Assembly (NCBI GenBank): GCA_023053545.1
Contig: JAKZAN010000174.1
Span: forward strand, 1-64,000
Origin: Lepidurus packardi
Taxonomy: Eukaryota > Arthropoda > Branchiopoda > Notostraca > Triopsidae
Reading direction: 5' to 3'
DNA: 64,000 nt
Of the stretch, positions 11,578 through 23,792 are shown piece after piece (position 1 is the stretch's first letter; each line of letters opens with the position of its first letter). The notes under the pieces were generated by a model that was not told the DNA's origin, did no database searches, and saw only the letters and a list, made by a program, of their open reading frames with translations. The translations under genes and the position numbers were made by a program.

Positions 11578-12963
11578 ATGAGTCGTGTGCCTCCCCCTCC
11601 TCCCGGCCAGAGGAAAGTAGGTCCTCCTCCTCCCTCCAAATCCACTCCCGTCCCCACTCCCACTCCGCCTCCCAAACATGAAAAATAACTTTAAACAGTC
11701 CCCGCCCAGCCAATCCAATAATCAAAACCTCCCATCACCCGTCCTGGCCCTCCTCCGCGACTCCCTCCTCCTGGGCCAGGTCCTGCTAGGAAACCTCCAG
11801 TCGCCCCTTCTATAGTTTCCAATTCTGACTCCCCCTAAGTTGTGTCTAATATTCCTGAATCTAAACCTTAACCCGTAATGATCCCGAGATAAGAACCCAA
11901 AGTTGCTCCTGCGGCTCCTCAGTCTTTAAGTCCGATGCCTAAACTAGCTGAGCCAAAATCTTCAGAAAAAAACCTGGACCTGAATAGTAGCCAGATCTTC
12001 AAGAGCAGACAGTATCAATAAATGCAGGAAAAACTGAACCAGGTTGCTTCTTTCAGGTTCGACCTCGATGACGAAGATTAAGAACCGGTGACCTCCCCTA
12101 ATAACGAAGCAGCTGAAATAGTGCCAACGAACCAGCCAAGTTTGGACGACCAATCGTAAGCCGAAGTCATCCTCAGGAACAATAATCTAAATACTGCTCT
12201 CTTAACAGGCAATACGGGAAAACATATATTAGTTGGAAGGCAGAGCGACTCCATCGGGGAGGCGGAAGTCGGGTTGAGCCAAGACAGCCCTGTTTTATAG
12301 ATCAATAATAGCAACACTATTACTCTGTCGAAATCAGACGAAGCGACACCCGAGGTCCTCAGACTGCCTGATTTCGGAACCAATAGACCAGATAGAGATG
12401 ATTAGACTGAAGTAATCACAGCTCCCAAACCCAAAATCCCAGGCAAAGCCCCGCCTCCCCCTCCAGGACTCAGGAACAGACCTGTAGCACCAAAGCCTCA
12501 AACAAAAATTCCTCCTCCGCCTCCACCCGCAGGACTTCCGAATAAACATAATATTTTCGCTGATCCCCTCATTTAGGAGGGAAATGAGCCTGTGAAGACT
12601 GAGGTGATGGAGATCATAAAGGATGAAGTTAAGCCAAATCCATTTTTGGAAGAAGCAGAATTTTTGTATGCGCATAGCTAACCTGCCAAGAATTCGTAAT
12701 CGCCATCAGTTGAAAACAATATCTCTGTAGCTGCAAGGAGTGCTTAGGTTGCAACTGTAGAAATTGAGTTGCCCAACTATGGATCTCTGCTTAGTAGTCT
12801 TGAGAGGTTGAAGGGAGGATACTCAGAAGCACTAAGGGACACAGAGCGGGAAGGTAGAGAGTACAGCCAACAGGAAGAGGAGTACCTGCAGATGATCGAA
12901 GAGTACAGGGCACAGATTGAGGCTGCAGACAAGAAAATCAGTACGTTTTTGAGCAGTAGGTGA
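11578..12963 (+). CDS. Proline-rich protein with C-terminal coiled coil
   Basis: 462 codons, single exon, ATG 11578 to TGA 12961; about 20 TAA/TAG codons are read as Glu. The first 90 residues are dominated by PPPPP runs with Gly/Arg/Lys, typical of SH3/WW/profilin ligands. A second polyproline block lies near residues 285-330. The last 70 residues form a charged helix (EAEREGREYSQQEEEYLQMI-like, ending KKISTFLSSR). The composition suggests an actin-nucleation or endocytic adaptor partner, but there is no recognisable WH2 or FH2 domain. The role is inferred from composition only. Confidence 0.75.
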
Positions 12964-13189
12964 TGTTTTAAACATGTTGATCCGTATCTTACTCTATGGA
13001 TACCGAGACGATCAGCGGTTGATGATTGGAGAGCTCGGGCGGTATACGCTCGGGTGGTATACGCTGGTATCCAGATCAGTTTGCTTATGAGACTATTGAG
13101 TCGTGGAGGGCAGTTAGTCTTGCGATGGCAGTAGTCGGAGACCAAATAATAATGATTAGGAAAAATCTATTTATAAAGCCAAGCACCAC
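12964..13189. other. Intergenic with a short direct repeat
   Basis: Non-coding spacer between the proline-rich and DHHC genes. It holds two near-identical copies of GCTCGGG(C/T)GGTATAC at about 13032-13062 and a third GGTATCC nearby. They may be a regulatory site or simple local duplication. Confidence 0.4.
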
Positions 13190-14231
13190 ATGATTGAGTA
13201 GATCCGCAGGAAGTTCCCCTACTTCTTCGTAATCCTGATCCTCCTGATCCTCCTGTTCGAATACTTCGTGGAGTTCAAGCTGGTCTGGATCGACTTGCAG
13301 CCCTCGAGTAATCCCCCACAAATCATGCCTCCTTCTCCGATTAGGTGCTTCTGGGATTGCCCTGTTCCTGATCGTGTACCACGCCAGTCTGCTGATGTTG
13401 GTGTGGTCGCTGGTGAAAACAATGGCCAGCGAACCCGGCAAAGTGCCTACTTTCTGGGTAACAATTGCATAATTTCAAATCCTCTTTCGCCCGTCCCACA
13501 TTCCCGTTTGAAACTAAATCATAATCACTTCCCAGGGCTACTACATGAACGATCCCGATAACAAGAAGCGCAAGTACTGCATCATCTGCCACATCTACAA
13601 ACCCGAAAGAACCCACCACTGTTCTACTTGCAACAAGTGTGTACTCAACATGGACCATCACTGGTACCCTACTCCTCATAATCACTCCTTCCCGTAGTCC
13701 TTGGATTCACAACTGCATCGGGTTCTATAATCGCAAGTTCTTCATTCTGATGCTGTTCTACACGACACTCACCTGCTTTCTGCAGGCAATCGGTATTATA
13801 GTATCCGTACCCGCCATGGTTCGCGAAATCACAGTAACTATCTTCACAATTCACCCCCTAAAATAAGCAGAATTAAGCACCAGCATCGTCTTACTTCCGA
13901 AATCTGGTGATCATCGTGGCATTCGTGTTTAACATGGTGATTCTGGTGACTATAGTCATCTTCCTCAAGTTCCACATTGAACTCATCCTCGACAACACTA
14001 CTACTATCGAGACCCTTGAACTGAAAAGATCAGGCAACCCTGAAGCCAACCCCAGCACCAACGTAACCCCAATTTAGATTCTATTCCCAATAGCAGTACA
14101 ACATCGGCAAATACTATAACTGGTTACAAGTTTTCGGCAAGAACTCCTGGACGTGGCCATTTCCTGTGTTCTGCGAGAACGACGGCCCGGCAGGCGACGG
14201 GGTCATCTGGCCCCGCAAAGCTGTGGAATGA
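13190..14231 (+). CDS. DHHC-type protein S-palmitoyltransferase
   Basis: Six exons; introns at 13308-13344, 13458-13535, 13664-13697, 13834-13870 and 14063-14096 (34-78 nt). One intron splits the catalytic DHHC codon region: exon 3 ends ...MDHH plus TG and exon 4 continues T CCT TGG. The spliced product has an N-terminal membrane helix, a second helix ([20 protein letters not shown]), the Cys-rich domain with [18 protein letters not shown] and [15 protein letters not shown], then two more helices. The tail ends with a short [15 protein letters not shown] segment. DHHC enzymes transfer palmitate to protein cysteines on membranes. Confidence 0.93.
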
Positions 14232-14430
14232 CAGCCAGCTCAATTCTAAATTAGAGGAACAGATATCCATATGTATGTTAATTCTAGGCCCACAATCCAT
14301 TGCTATTGTCTCCAGTATATTGTTACAGCGAGGACTGAAGGCAACTCGTAGTTGTTAAGTTTGTTTATTATTAAAATCTAAGGTTTAACATAAAGTAGCA
14401 AAGCACGGCGCACACATCCAGCCAACACCC

Positions 14431-15030
14431 ATGTAGCAGACCTCTGAACTCCCATCCCAGCGAAAAAGACTCAGCCAATTGGACGACGAGGAAGCCAGCA
14501 GACTCTTCGAGGCCAGGAGAGAGCAGCTCCTACACAATCTCCTTCTCTCCCAGAAGAATAAGAATGGAGGTCCTCTTCGACCTGCTCTCCAGTAGAACAA
14601 GTCCCCGAATAGGCTGCGAAACATCGAGACCAACATAAAATCCTCAGCAAAGTTCCTGGTGCTCAGTTAAGCTAGGAGTCCCCACTCCTAATTGAAAACA
14701 TCGAGACCCATGATCATTAAACAGTAAATGGGGATCGATAACACTATGTCAGTCGTGTCGCCCAAAACTCAACGACAAAAACCACATGCCTTGCCTCTCC
14801 CGAAACTGGGGTATAGTAACAGGAAACAATATATCTAGTCTCTGAAGAACTATGGCCTCGATTCAATCCAGAAGGGTTAGAGAAAAGTACCAAGGTTAGG
14901 AGGATGGCAGAGCAAGCCTGACCTGAGATCTGCATCCGGGTCAAAGCGACTAGAAGGCACGAGTGGTAAATAAAACGAAGGGATGCGTGGCTACATCGTG
15001 CTAAAGACTCTAAGTTTCGACGTTGAGTGA
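14431..15030 (+). CDS. Unknown basic protein
   Basis: 200 codons, single exon, ATG 14431 to TGA 15028. The N-terminus is a charged helix (RLSQLDDEEASRLFEARREQ). The rest is Lys/Arg/Ser/Pro-rich with no clear fold and looks disordered. Several TAA/TAG are read as Glu. It lies between the DHHC gene and a convergent kinase gene. No family recognised. Confidence 0.65.
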
Positions 15031-15186
15031 AGATCTTCTGATTATTTGTACTTTATGGGGAACTGTGTTGTCAGTTTTTATGCGTAAAATACTATTCTGA
15101 AGATCAAAGGTTTCCAATCTCTTCAGGAAAGGATTAAAACAATTGTCCTACGAGAGAACCTTCTTAAATACGAAGGGAATCCACCA

Positions 15187-16330
15187 TCACTACAAATCCA
15201 TCTTTCCCTCCTGGGCCTTCGCGAGTGCTTGGATCTCCACCTCCAGTTCCTTTATCGAAATACGGTCAGCTTCTTTCTAAATCAGCATCCGCGATATTAT
15301 GTTCTTCATCTCTGCAGACACCAAGTTGTTCTTAGGGTATGCTATCGGCTTCTTCACAGCCTGCAGCAAGGACTAGATCTCGTTTACTTCCGCCCAGGGA
15401 CAGAACCCGTACAGCACCTTGAAGAACAGCACTCCCAGGCTCCACACATCGCACTTGATGCTGTAAGGCATGCACGATAGGATCTGTGGCGACATGTAGT
15501 AGGGGGTCCCGATGTTGGTCTGGACCGTGGGATTGTCTTTCTTGGCCTCGTTCTCGATGAGCTTGGAGAAACCGAAGTCTGCGATCTTGGCGACTGCCTG
15601 ATGGATGAGGATATTCTCAGGCTTGAGATCGCGATGGAAGATGCTCTTATCATAGAGAAAAGAGCAGCCTGCGACAATATTTTCGAAGTAGGGGAGTGCT
15701 TCCTTTTCAGGCAGTTTCCCCCTTTTATTGATCACTTTACCCAAGTCCCTAATTACAAAGAAATCGAGATTACAGTTGAAGAGTTACCCGTCAGCGCAAT
15801 ACTCAGAAAAGAAGTAGATGTTGTTTGCGGTTTCGGAGAAGTCGAAGAACTGGACGATGTTGGGGTGTTTGAGCTGTTTCCAGGTTGTGACCTCGTTGCG
15901 GATGCTGTTGATGATGTAGTTCTTCTTGGCCTCTTTATTTTCGGAACCTTCGATCTGCAGAGAAGCTGTTCAGCCATTTTTAGATCATAAAAAAAATCAA
16001 CCATATACTGATAAATCGCATATCTTAAAGAGTGGCTCATTTATTATGCTACCTCCTGTTCCCCATAAACGACTCTCGACGGCGGCCCGCAATATGACAG
16101 CCCCCTCAGTATACGACAATAAAGGAGTGTGAGTGTTGTACTTTCTGCAGCATTTACTTCTTGCTGATCATTTTGCAGGCCACCAGAGTATCGGAGTCAC
16201 CCACCGTGGCCACATGGGTTTTGGCGAAGCTGCCCTCGCCCACGACTTGTTTCTTGATGTGGTACTTTCCATCGACAACCTTGAGGGTCGCGTTGGGATC
16301 CTTGCTCTTAGTCGATGACTTGTGCTCCAT
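15187..16330 (-). CDS. ULK/ATG1-like serine/threonine kinase
   Basis: Three exons; introns at 15955-16141 (187 nt, unusually long here) and 15749-15787 (39 nt); 306 codons spliced. Nearly all of the protein is a kinase domain: glycine loop VGEGSFAKTHVA, catalytic Lys in LVACKMI, EYCADGDLGKVI, catalytic loop FHRDLKPENILI, IADFGFSK, activation-segment end GTPYYMSPQIL and CDVWSLGVLFFKVLYG, finishing with ISRMLIEKEADRISIKEL. The hinge and 'DGDL' pattern are closest to ULK/ATG1-type kinases. The APE glutamate is Gln (CAG) here. No C-terminal regulatory domain. Confidence 0.9.
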
Positions 16331-16946
16331 CTCTGCTGGGGAGTGTATAATGGGTATAAATAGAGGGTTTATTATAATTATAGAATGATAGGTAAAGCCA
16401 TAAATAGTTGGGTTGGGACCCAGAAAGGAACAGAAGATGCAGGATTCAAAGCCATGTTGTTGGAAGCAGGGTCTGGGCAAGGAGGTGTGGTCATGGGTTT
16501 GCAGGACGAGGGTTGGAATGCGAGGTTAGGGATACGAGAGACATGAAAAGGCGATTGTTATAGCTTGGTTTTGATGACGAGATTATGATGTGATAATGAT
16601 GCGATAAGGGGTGAGCCAATCAATTGAGTCTTTTAGGAGATAATTAATTGATGTAAGGCGGGATGTACATTGAACGAATAGAAAGTCCTTAATGGTATTG
16701 ATCGGGAAGCCAACGGAAAAGGGTGGAACCATAAGTTATAAACGGCCAAAGTTGGCTCCACATTTTGGGCAGCCAACTCCGATTTAAAGCATTGTAATCT
16801 GGCTCACATTACATGCTGTTCACAGACACAGGCCCTCTGCCCACCCATTTTATTCGGATAGAAACATTATCAATACTTACGGTAACTACTGCTAGTTCTT
16901 CCAGACAATAAATACAAAATACAAACTGTCACTCTACTTCCCGCCC
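16331..16946. other. Divergent intergenic region
   Basis: Lies between two divergently transcribed genes, the kinase on minus and the coiled-coil gene on plus, so it should hold both promoters. It contains AT-rich blocks near 16355-16400 and 16560-16640 with TATAAATA at 16347-16354. The kinase frame stays open upstream of its ATG to about 16480, but the sequence is AT-rich and not protein-like. No other gene was seen. Confidence 0.5.
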
Positions 16947-19900
16947 ATGCTGCGCTCCTACCTCCACGCCCCCCAAGTACACCTTATCCGCTTACACAGA
17001 TTAGCAAACACCCTCGTCCCCACTTCGACTACACCCCTTCCCCCATCGACGTTTCCCTCTCCCGAATACGTAATATCTCTCTCCAAATTCCATCTATAGG
17101 CTCTGAAATCGCACTCACCACCAACCCCGGAATCACCACATATGACCGCTTTTCGACTTAGCACGACCAAGAAACTCGCCAGAAGCATAGTCACCATGAT
17201 CAGAATAAAAAGAATAGACTGTTTACCCAACAGACAATGGGGTTGAGCCAAGAATCAGATAGCCAGTCATTCGAAAAGCCTGTCTTTTCGGGTCCTAGAA
17301 GCAACAAACCCAGCATATCCGATTCTATCAACCCCTACTACAGTGACAAGGAAATCGTCCAACTGATCTCTCACTATAACACCACAGAAAGTGATCATCC
17401 GTCGGGCATTCCCAACTTAAGAAATAATCATCCTAAACTATTTACTAGAGATCCTCAGAACCAAGAAAAAAACAATCGTCTTCTCCGGGAGTCTTACAGA
17501 CCCAAGGCCCAAAACACCGGGCATACTCATCCCTTATACACCTTGCAGACATCCCGCTCCGTTGTGGCAAGTACCCATAGCGAATACATCGACGAAGAGC
17601 CCGACTGTCCCGTATGCAGACAAGAAGCCCAAGTTGAGGAAATCCGAAGGTTGAGCTAACTGACTGCTATGCTCAAAATGAAGTTGGTGCACAAAGACAA
17701 GGTCATCCGAAAACTCCTCGAGACTAGCAACACGGTATGCACTGGGTACAGAGATGTGGGGTTCGGGAAAACAGTACAATGAGACACGACAGGCTCTGGA
17801 ACAAATGATAGGCAGGAATCGGGAGTATCTGGATGAAATTAAGCAGAGAAACAATGAGTTCAGGCGCGAGGTTTAGAGTCTTCGAAAGGTTTCGGGAAAC
17901 AGTCTACCAAAATTGCCCCTGCCCAAATACGAACAATCTGTGCAAGTGAGTCTTTTCAAGGAGCAGATGATCGATGTAGAGAGCCAGCTAATCTAGCGCC
18001 AAAAAGAGCTACTCAAGGCCAACGAAGCTTTGGAAGCCCAGATGTCTGCCAACAATGAACTGCGGGAGGAAAACCAACGCATCCGAGCAAGTCTGGAGGC
18101 TTTAGACCAAGAGTATCGGAAAATGGTAACACTTCGGAGTGGTAAAACCGCCTACGACGAAAAAGATGAGCAGATAACTCGGCTGCTGGAGGACCACCTG
18201 GAGCTGGAGAAGATGTATGAAGACGTGATCGTCGACAAACACGTGCTGGAAGAGGAAATCACGAGTGTCCGGAAAGTCTTGTAACAGGCCCGCAGGGAAA
18301 CTGCAAAGAAGAACGAGGAGTTCGAGGAAGCCAGGGAGAAAGGCAAGGAGATGAGACTGAAGTACGAACAAGCTCTGGTCGAAAAAGATGTAAATATGAG
18401 GAAACTGGAGGAGCAAAGTCAGTCTTTGATGAACTTCAGCCAGAAGATCATCTACCTCTAGAAGAACATCGAGAGTCTGTAGAGTCAACAGTGCCCCAAT
18501 CCCAACACCTACAGCAATCAGCTGACCCCAACAGCTGCACCAGTCAACATGGCAGTCGCCGCCAGGTACGAATCCAAAATAGAGAATCTCAACAAAATCA
18601 ACGAAGAACTAAGAGCCAAAATGTTCGAATTGAATCAGGTCAACCTCCAAATCGAGCATCAACTAATATTGGATATGAAGAAGATTGAAGAACTCAGTGC
18701 ACAGTCGAACACCCTCAGAAACAAGCTCCTCGAAACCCAAAATAAGTACTCCCAGAAATCAATGGAGTGTGAAAGGTTACGCGAGAGGTTCGGCAGAGCG
18801 ACTGAGGAATTAGAGCTCGAGAAGCTGTCCCTCAACAATCTGTATCTGTGCAGCAGCCCAGCCACTCCCCAAGTCAGCGAAAAGAAGGCTACTCCCAAGA
18901 ATCTTTTGAGCCACTCCCTCCAGGCCAAGTACAACAAGAACGAAAAGAGTGAGAATTCCGAACTAGTTCAGAATTCAGCGGATTCGGAGGATCTGAACGA
19001 GGAGCAGGCACGATCAACGCTCCAGATCTAATGGAATGTGATCCACAAATAGAAAAATCAGATTCTCGCTCGCAGATAGGCTCTTGAGAAAGATGTGTAA
19101 GCTGTGTAGGAGAGAAAGCGGCTGATAGCCCAACAGTTGCAGGAACTGCAGTACGAGAAAGAAGAGGTGGCTCGACAAAAACAACACCTTACAGAAATCC
19201 AAAACAACAAGAAAATACACGATGAAAAGATGAATCAGATTAAACAGAATCTCAACACAGCTCTTCAAACGAACGGCGAGTATGAAGGGAGAATCAAGAG
19301 TCTCATGGCGAAGCAGTAGGAATGGAGGGATGAGATAGATCGCATTAGCAAGGAGTTATTGATCAGGGACTCGACGATCCGGGAGCTGCAGAAAGAACTG
19401 GAGTAGCAGTACGAAGCCAAACTCAATCTCGAGTAGGAAAGAAGGAAGGATAACGAGCACTACATGATGATCAACCAGCAGAACGAACAGATCATAACTA
19501 TCCTCAGAAATTAGGTCAGGGACCTAGAATTGCAGACCTAGGCTTTGGAGAAACAAGCCGAGGAGCTCAAAACCGAGAAGGAGGAGCACAGCAGGGACAG
19601 GGCTGTCTATATCAACAAGCTGAAGGCTATCTGCAAAGATATCTGCAACGAGATCAGGATCACCAATAACTCCATGAGCACCTGCATCGATGACTCCCTC
19701 TCTTTTTCCCTCAGCTGTCATCTCGAGAAGGATGCCAAGATCGCAGAATAAAAGATCATGTAGAGTCTGAGGCAGTCTTTACAGAGCCTGCTGAAGTGGC
19801 AAACCAGCAACAACAACCAGGTGAAGCAGCTCACTCTGGAAGTGCAACGCCTGAATGAGGAACTGGCCTGCAAGTCGAAGGTTCTGCACGAAATACAGGA

Positions 19901-21362
19901 TGAGAACTCGCTGCTGCAACACGAAGTCACACAAATTCTGGAAAACATGAGGAAGCAAGACGCAGCAACAGTCCACAAGCAGGAAGAAAAGTTTATGGAT
20001 CTCCAATAAAAAATCAGGAAGAGCGCTGACGAAGTCAACAATCTGCTCGAAAGGCTCAAGAACAAAAACTCAGAAAATGAATCTCTGAGGATGGAGCTGG
20101 AGAAGAAGGACGAAACCATCAGGATGAGCGAGGTCAAACACAGCAAGCTCAAAACCCTTATCTCTGATGACAAGAGTCGCGAGGAACACTTGCTGGAGGA
20201 GAGTCTGCACGAAGAGGATGAGTTGATGAAGGAGGTTTTTGTGATCTTGCGGGAGAAGGACTAGTTGCTGAGATTCAAAGTCGAACTTATAAAAAAGATT
20301 ACGAAGCTAGCCAGCCAGATGAAGGAAGATATCACTCCGAACGAATCGATGCTTCTGGAAGAAACGCCTGTTCTTCAGTAGAGTTAATGCTAAGAAAATC
20401 TGCTGAGTCAAGGCTTACAAACAAATGGAGTACGCCCTAGTTCAGGGCAGCAGGTGGGTCAAGCAGGGACTAAGTCCGGAGACAAGGAGGTAAAGGCTGC
20501 GGCTCTATCATCTTTTCCCAACAACAAAACAGCATCACTTAACGAAGAGACTGTCTACATCGAAATGATCGACGAGTGCCTGCTCAGATTCGCTAGATGC
20601 AGGAGCGAAGTGAACAGTCTGAAGAAACTGACTGCCCAGCAGGAAGAGGAAATCAATGAGAAGGAGAAGCAGCACAACGAGGAACTCATGTCAGTCAAAG
20701 CCTACCTCACCCAACAGTCAGAACAGATACGTATGCTCAAAAGCGAGAATAACAACATGAGGGGCTCAGTCCTCCCTTCATTCCCCAGCAACACCCTAAT
20801 CTCCAATAATCTGAACCACAGCTCCTGCTTGCCGATGACTCAAAGCATTAATGCTAAGCTTGAAGCCGACGACGAATAACTTCTTGGGTCTGCCGACTTT
20901 AACTTCTCCCAAACACTCACTAAGCATATTTCCTTTAAGTTAGATCAGATCGTCCATGTCCAGAACATCGAGGATAAGAGCGTAGCACGCATGAATTTCA
21001 GGAGCGAGGTTGCTGACACTGTTGCTAAACATTTAGACGAGAAGAACCATTTATCGTCCACAGTTGTCGATGTGTTCACAGGGCTTTACCTGTACCCGAA
21101 CCACCCCGAACTACTCGAGTGGACTTAAAGGTTTGCACAGGAAGTCAAGATGTACGAGGATTTTATGGAACGGAAGCTCAACGAACTGAAGAATGCCATC
21201 AGAGATTATCTGGAAGAGGCTGCACCATTGGTCTAGACGGAAGACAGCAACAGCAATTTAGAAGAATCAGAGTATCTGATCAATAGTCTAAAGAAAGGGA
21301 CAAATATTTCAGGAAGGTTCTCATCGCCCAATGGGAAGCGAAATCACTCGTTTAGACTGTGA
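16947..21362 (+). CDS. Long coiled-coil protein, unknown
   Basis: The main exon runs to TGA 21360 and carries dozens of TAA/TAG (Glu). An intron at 17735-17774 (40 nt) is required by a TGA just beyond it. From ATG 17237 the spliced frame is exactly 1,362 codons. An upstream ATG at 16947 joins in frame if a 23-nt GT-AG intron (16978-17000) is removed, adding 89 codons of plausible protein. The N-terminal ~200 residues are Ser/Asn/Pro-rich with DCPVCRQEA. After that nearly everything is heptad coiled coil (ELRAKMFELNQVNLQIEHQL, LQELQYEKEEVARQKQHLTE) up to a globular ~150-residue C-terminus (VADTVAKHLDEKNHLSSTVV). Probable structural or centrosomal/basal-body protein, by inference. Confidence 0.8.
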
Positions 21363-21726
21363 CAACATTCGTCTATTTATATGCAAGATGAGTCTGGATT
21401 TTAATTAAACTAGTTATGTGGGGGCCGTATAGACAGCATGGTGGGGAGGATAGAGTGTCGATTGAGGGCATGAAGGTATTGGCTGATCATGATTGATATG
21501 CGAAGAACGTTGGAATAGTAAGGCTGCATAAAGTGTACTCGAGTGCAAGTATTATATTGGTTGGTTCCCGCCGCCATGGCTTTAAAATATATATGTCCTC
21601 AGCAATTATACAGTTCATCCAACCTACAGTTAGGCCAAGGTCCAAAACCCCTTTATAACATTATAACTATTTAACAAACCCCATAATCCTTTAACCCCTA
21701 GAACCTTCCCGCCCTCTACTTTCCTC
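21363..21726. other. Intergenic
   Basis: Spacer between two plus-strand genes. AT-rich near 21390-21410 and 21585-21660, with a CCCTTTATAACATTATAAC block at about 21649. No coding frame stands out before ATG 21727. Probably the terminator of the upstream gene and the promoter of the MORN gene. Confidence 0.5.
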
Positions 21727-23640
21727 ATGGCCTTCAGACCCAAGTCTAAAAACCTAGAAACCATTCCCATGAAGGTCGTCAGCTCGCTCTCTACGCTCGA
21801 GTAAACTTTACCTGTTCCAAGAAAACGGCTCGAAGCTCTCCTGCAGTCGTGCAAAAACTCTCATCACCTGTATCAAGACATTCGCGGACTGGCTGCAAGG
21901 CTCCCTTCCTTCCAAACCCTGCTGTTTTCAGAGTTGCAGGACTTCGCCCAAAAACTATTGGGTGAATATTCGATTCAGTTAAAGGACAGAGACAGTCAGA
22001 TCGATGCGCTTAGACGCAACCTGGAAGAGACCAAAAAACGCAACAACTAATTCGTAAAGATGATAGAAGCTGAGTTTCTGAAGAAGGACGAGCTGACTCT
22101 CGAATTGGAAAGCAAACGAATCGAACTATACCAGAAGAACAATGAACTCGAATCGACTCTCGACGAGAAGGTGCGTTAATTCCAGGATTACAAGAGCATA
22201 GTCGAGGCCATGGTACGCCAGAATGATGTCGAGCGCAAGGAGACTCGCGAGTACATCCAGCTTCTTTAAAACGAGATCAAAGTGCAAAGATAGAGCGAGT
22301 CTTTAGCCCCATCCAGCTACCGACTCGAAGTAGATCATGACCTTGATAACGACAATAACGTTCGATAGGTGGGTGAAGAGTTCCTCTTGATGGCAGAGAG
22401 ATAGAGAACAGTATTCTAGGAGTCCAAAGCTCGCAGGCATCTCGAGATCATCAACGAAGTCACAGAGACATGTCTGACAACGGAACGGGAGGAAGATGTG
22501 GCAGATGAAACCACATATGCAGAAAAATACCAGATGCTAGATGAGCGCACTACGATGGACGAGAAGGACCATCAGAACAGGGAAGAAAGGTTCGAAAGCC
22601 TGAATACTCGTGGAGAACTCACGGGACATTCTCCTATCGTGACTGGAGGAAGTCAAGGCCATATCCCGTATGACCCTAGAGATGACTTGGAGATAGTGCG
22701 TAAATTTTCTAATCCCAGCGTCTACAGCAGCAGTGACAGTCTCGGAAGGGTGAAGCCGACAACACCGATCATCCTGAGCGACCGCACTCTCTAAGTGACC
22801 AACAACACTAACGATCTAAAAAAATAATCGAATGGTACTGTATGCAGGGTTGGCCACAACTCAAAAGACACTTCGAACTCCACGACAATTTAGAAACAGC
22901 CCAAGAAACATAGCAGCTACATCAACGCTTTCAGGAAGGATCTCAGCACTCTGGAAACCCACACTTTACACGAGTTTTCCTCCAAATCCACAGCTTAACT
23001 GGCGACGACTCCTGTTACATAACTTTGTCCCGCTAGTGTATCCCACTCCAAATAGCCTGATCATCTTACCCCCATCAATCGTCTCCTCTCGAACCCCGTG
23101 ACCCCCTGCCGGATCCATCTTGATACTGAGAAAAGCCAGATCTTCAACTTTACAGCATCGTTCCCGAGTTCATTTGCACTAACACTGCTACCAACGTGTC
23201 CACCTGTGTAGATGAGTGGCAGCAACGGCAATATCCTCACAGATAGGAACGGTCAGTTTATCCAACATTATCTGCATGGATACAGTTTCCAGGGCGGCAT
23301 GGATCCCGTGAACTGTGAAAGATCAGGGTATGGAGTGCTGCGGAAGAACAAGAGGACACTATACTCTGGGCAGTGGAAAAGAGGAGTTTTTGACGGCTGG
23401 GGCAAGCTTTGTTTGGAATAGGCACAAAGCAGTCGCTGCAGTGACTCATTCTTGGAGTACACGGGAGTGTTTGAGAACGGATACTTCCACGGCCGAGGTA
23501 CGTTGGTGTACGGAAATGGGGACAAGTACATCGGAGAAGTCTACAAGGACGCCATCCACGGCGAGGGCACGTATACCTTCGCCAACGGAAGTGTACTATC
23601 TGGATTGTGGGAGAACAATATGCTGAAGCACCAATACTGA
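21727..23640 (+). CDS. Coiled-coil protein with C-terminal MORN repeats
   Basis: One intron-free frame of 638 codons from ATG 21727 to TGA 23638. Residues ~60-250 are coiled coil (KDRDSQIDALRRNLEETKKR). The middle is Ser/Thr/Asn-rich. The last ~130 residues hold MORN motifs: YSGQWKRGVFDGWGKL, YTGVFENGYFHGRGTLVYGN, YIGEVYKDAIHGEGTYTFAN and a terminal partial unit LSGLWENNML. MORN repeats occur in membrane- or axoneme-associated scaffold proteins. Standard-code reading would break this into fragments. Specific function unknown. Confidence 0.85.
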
Positions 23641-23792
23641 GGATCTGATTGAACCGATCAACTGTGTCTTAATAATTATGCTAATAACATGTGTTTCTAC
23701 TCTTCTTCCTTTTCCAAGACAATCTCAATATTATGTTAAAGTAGAAATAGATACAAGCGTGCAGGTCATGTGACGCACTCGTCCAAGGCTCT

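Noticed and set aside
16958-17251. Minus-strand frame with an apparent transmembrane segment
   Set aside because: The opposite strand is a better coding fit and joins the long coiled-coil gene; composition on minus is poor.
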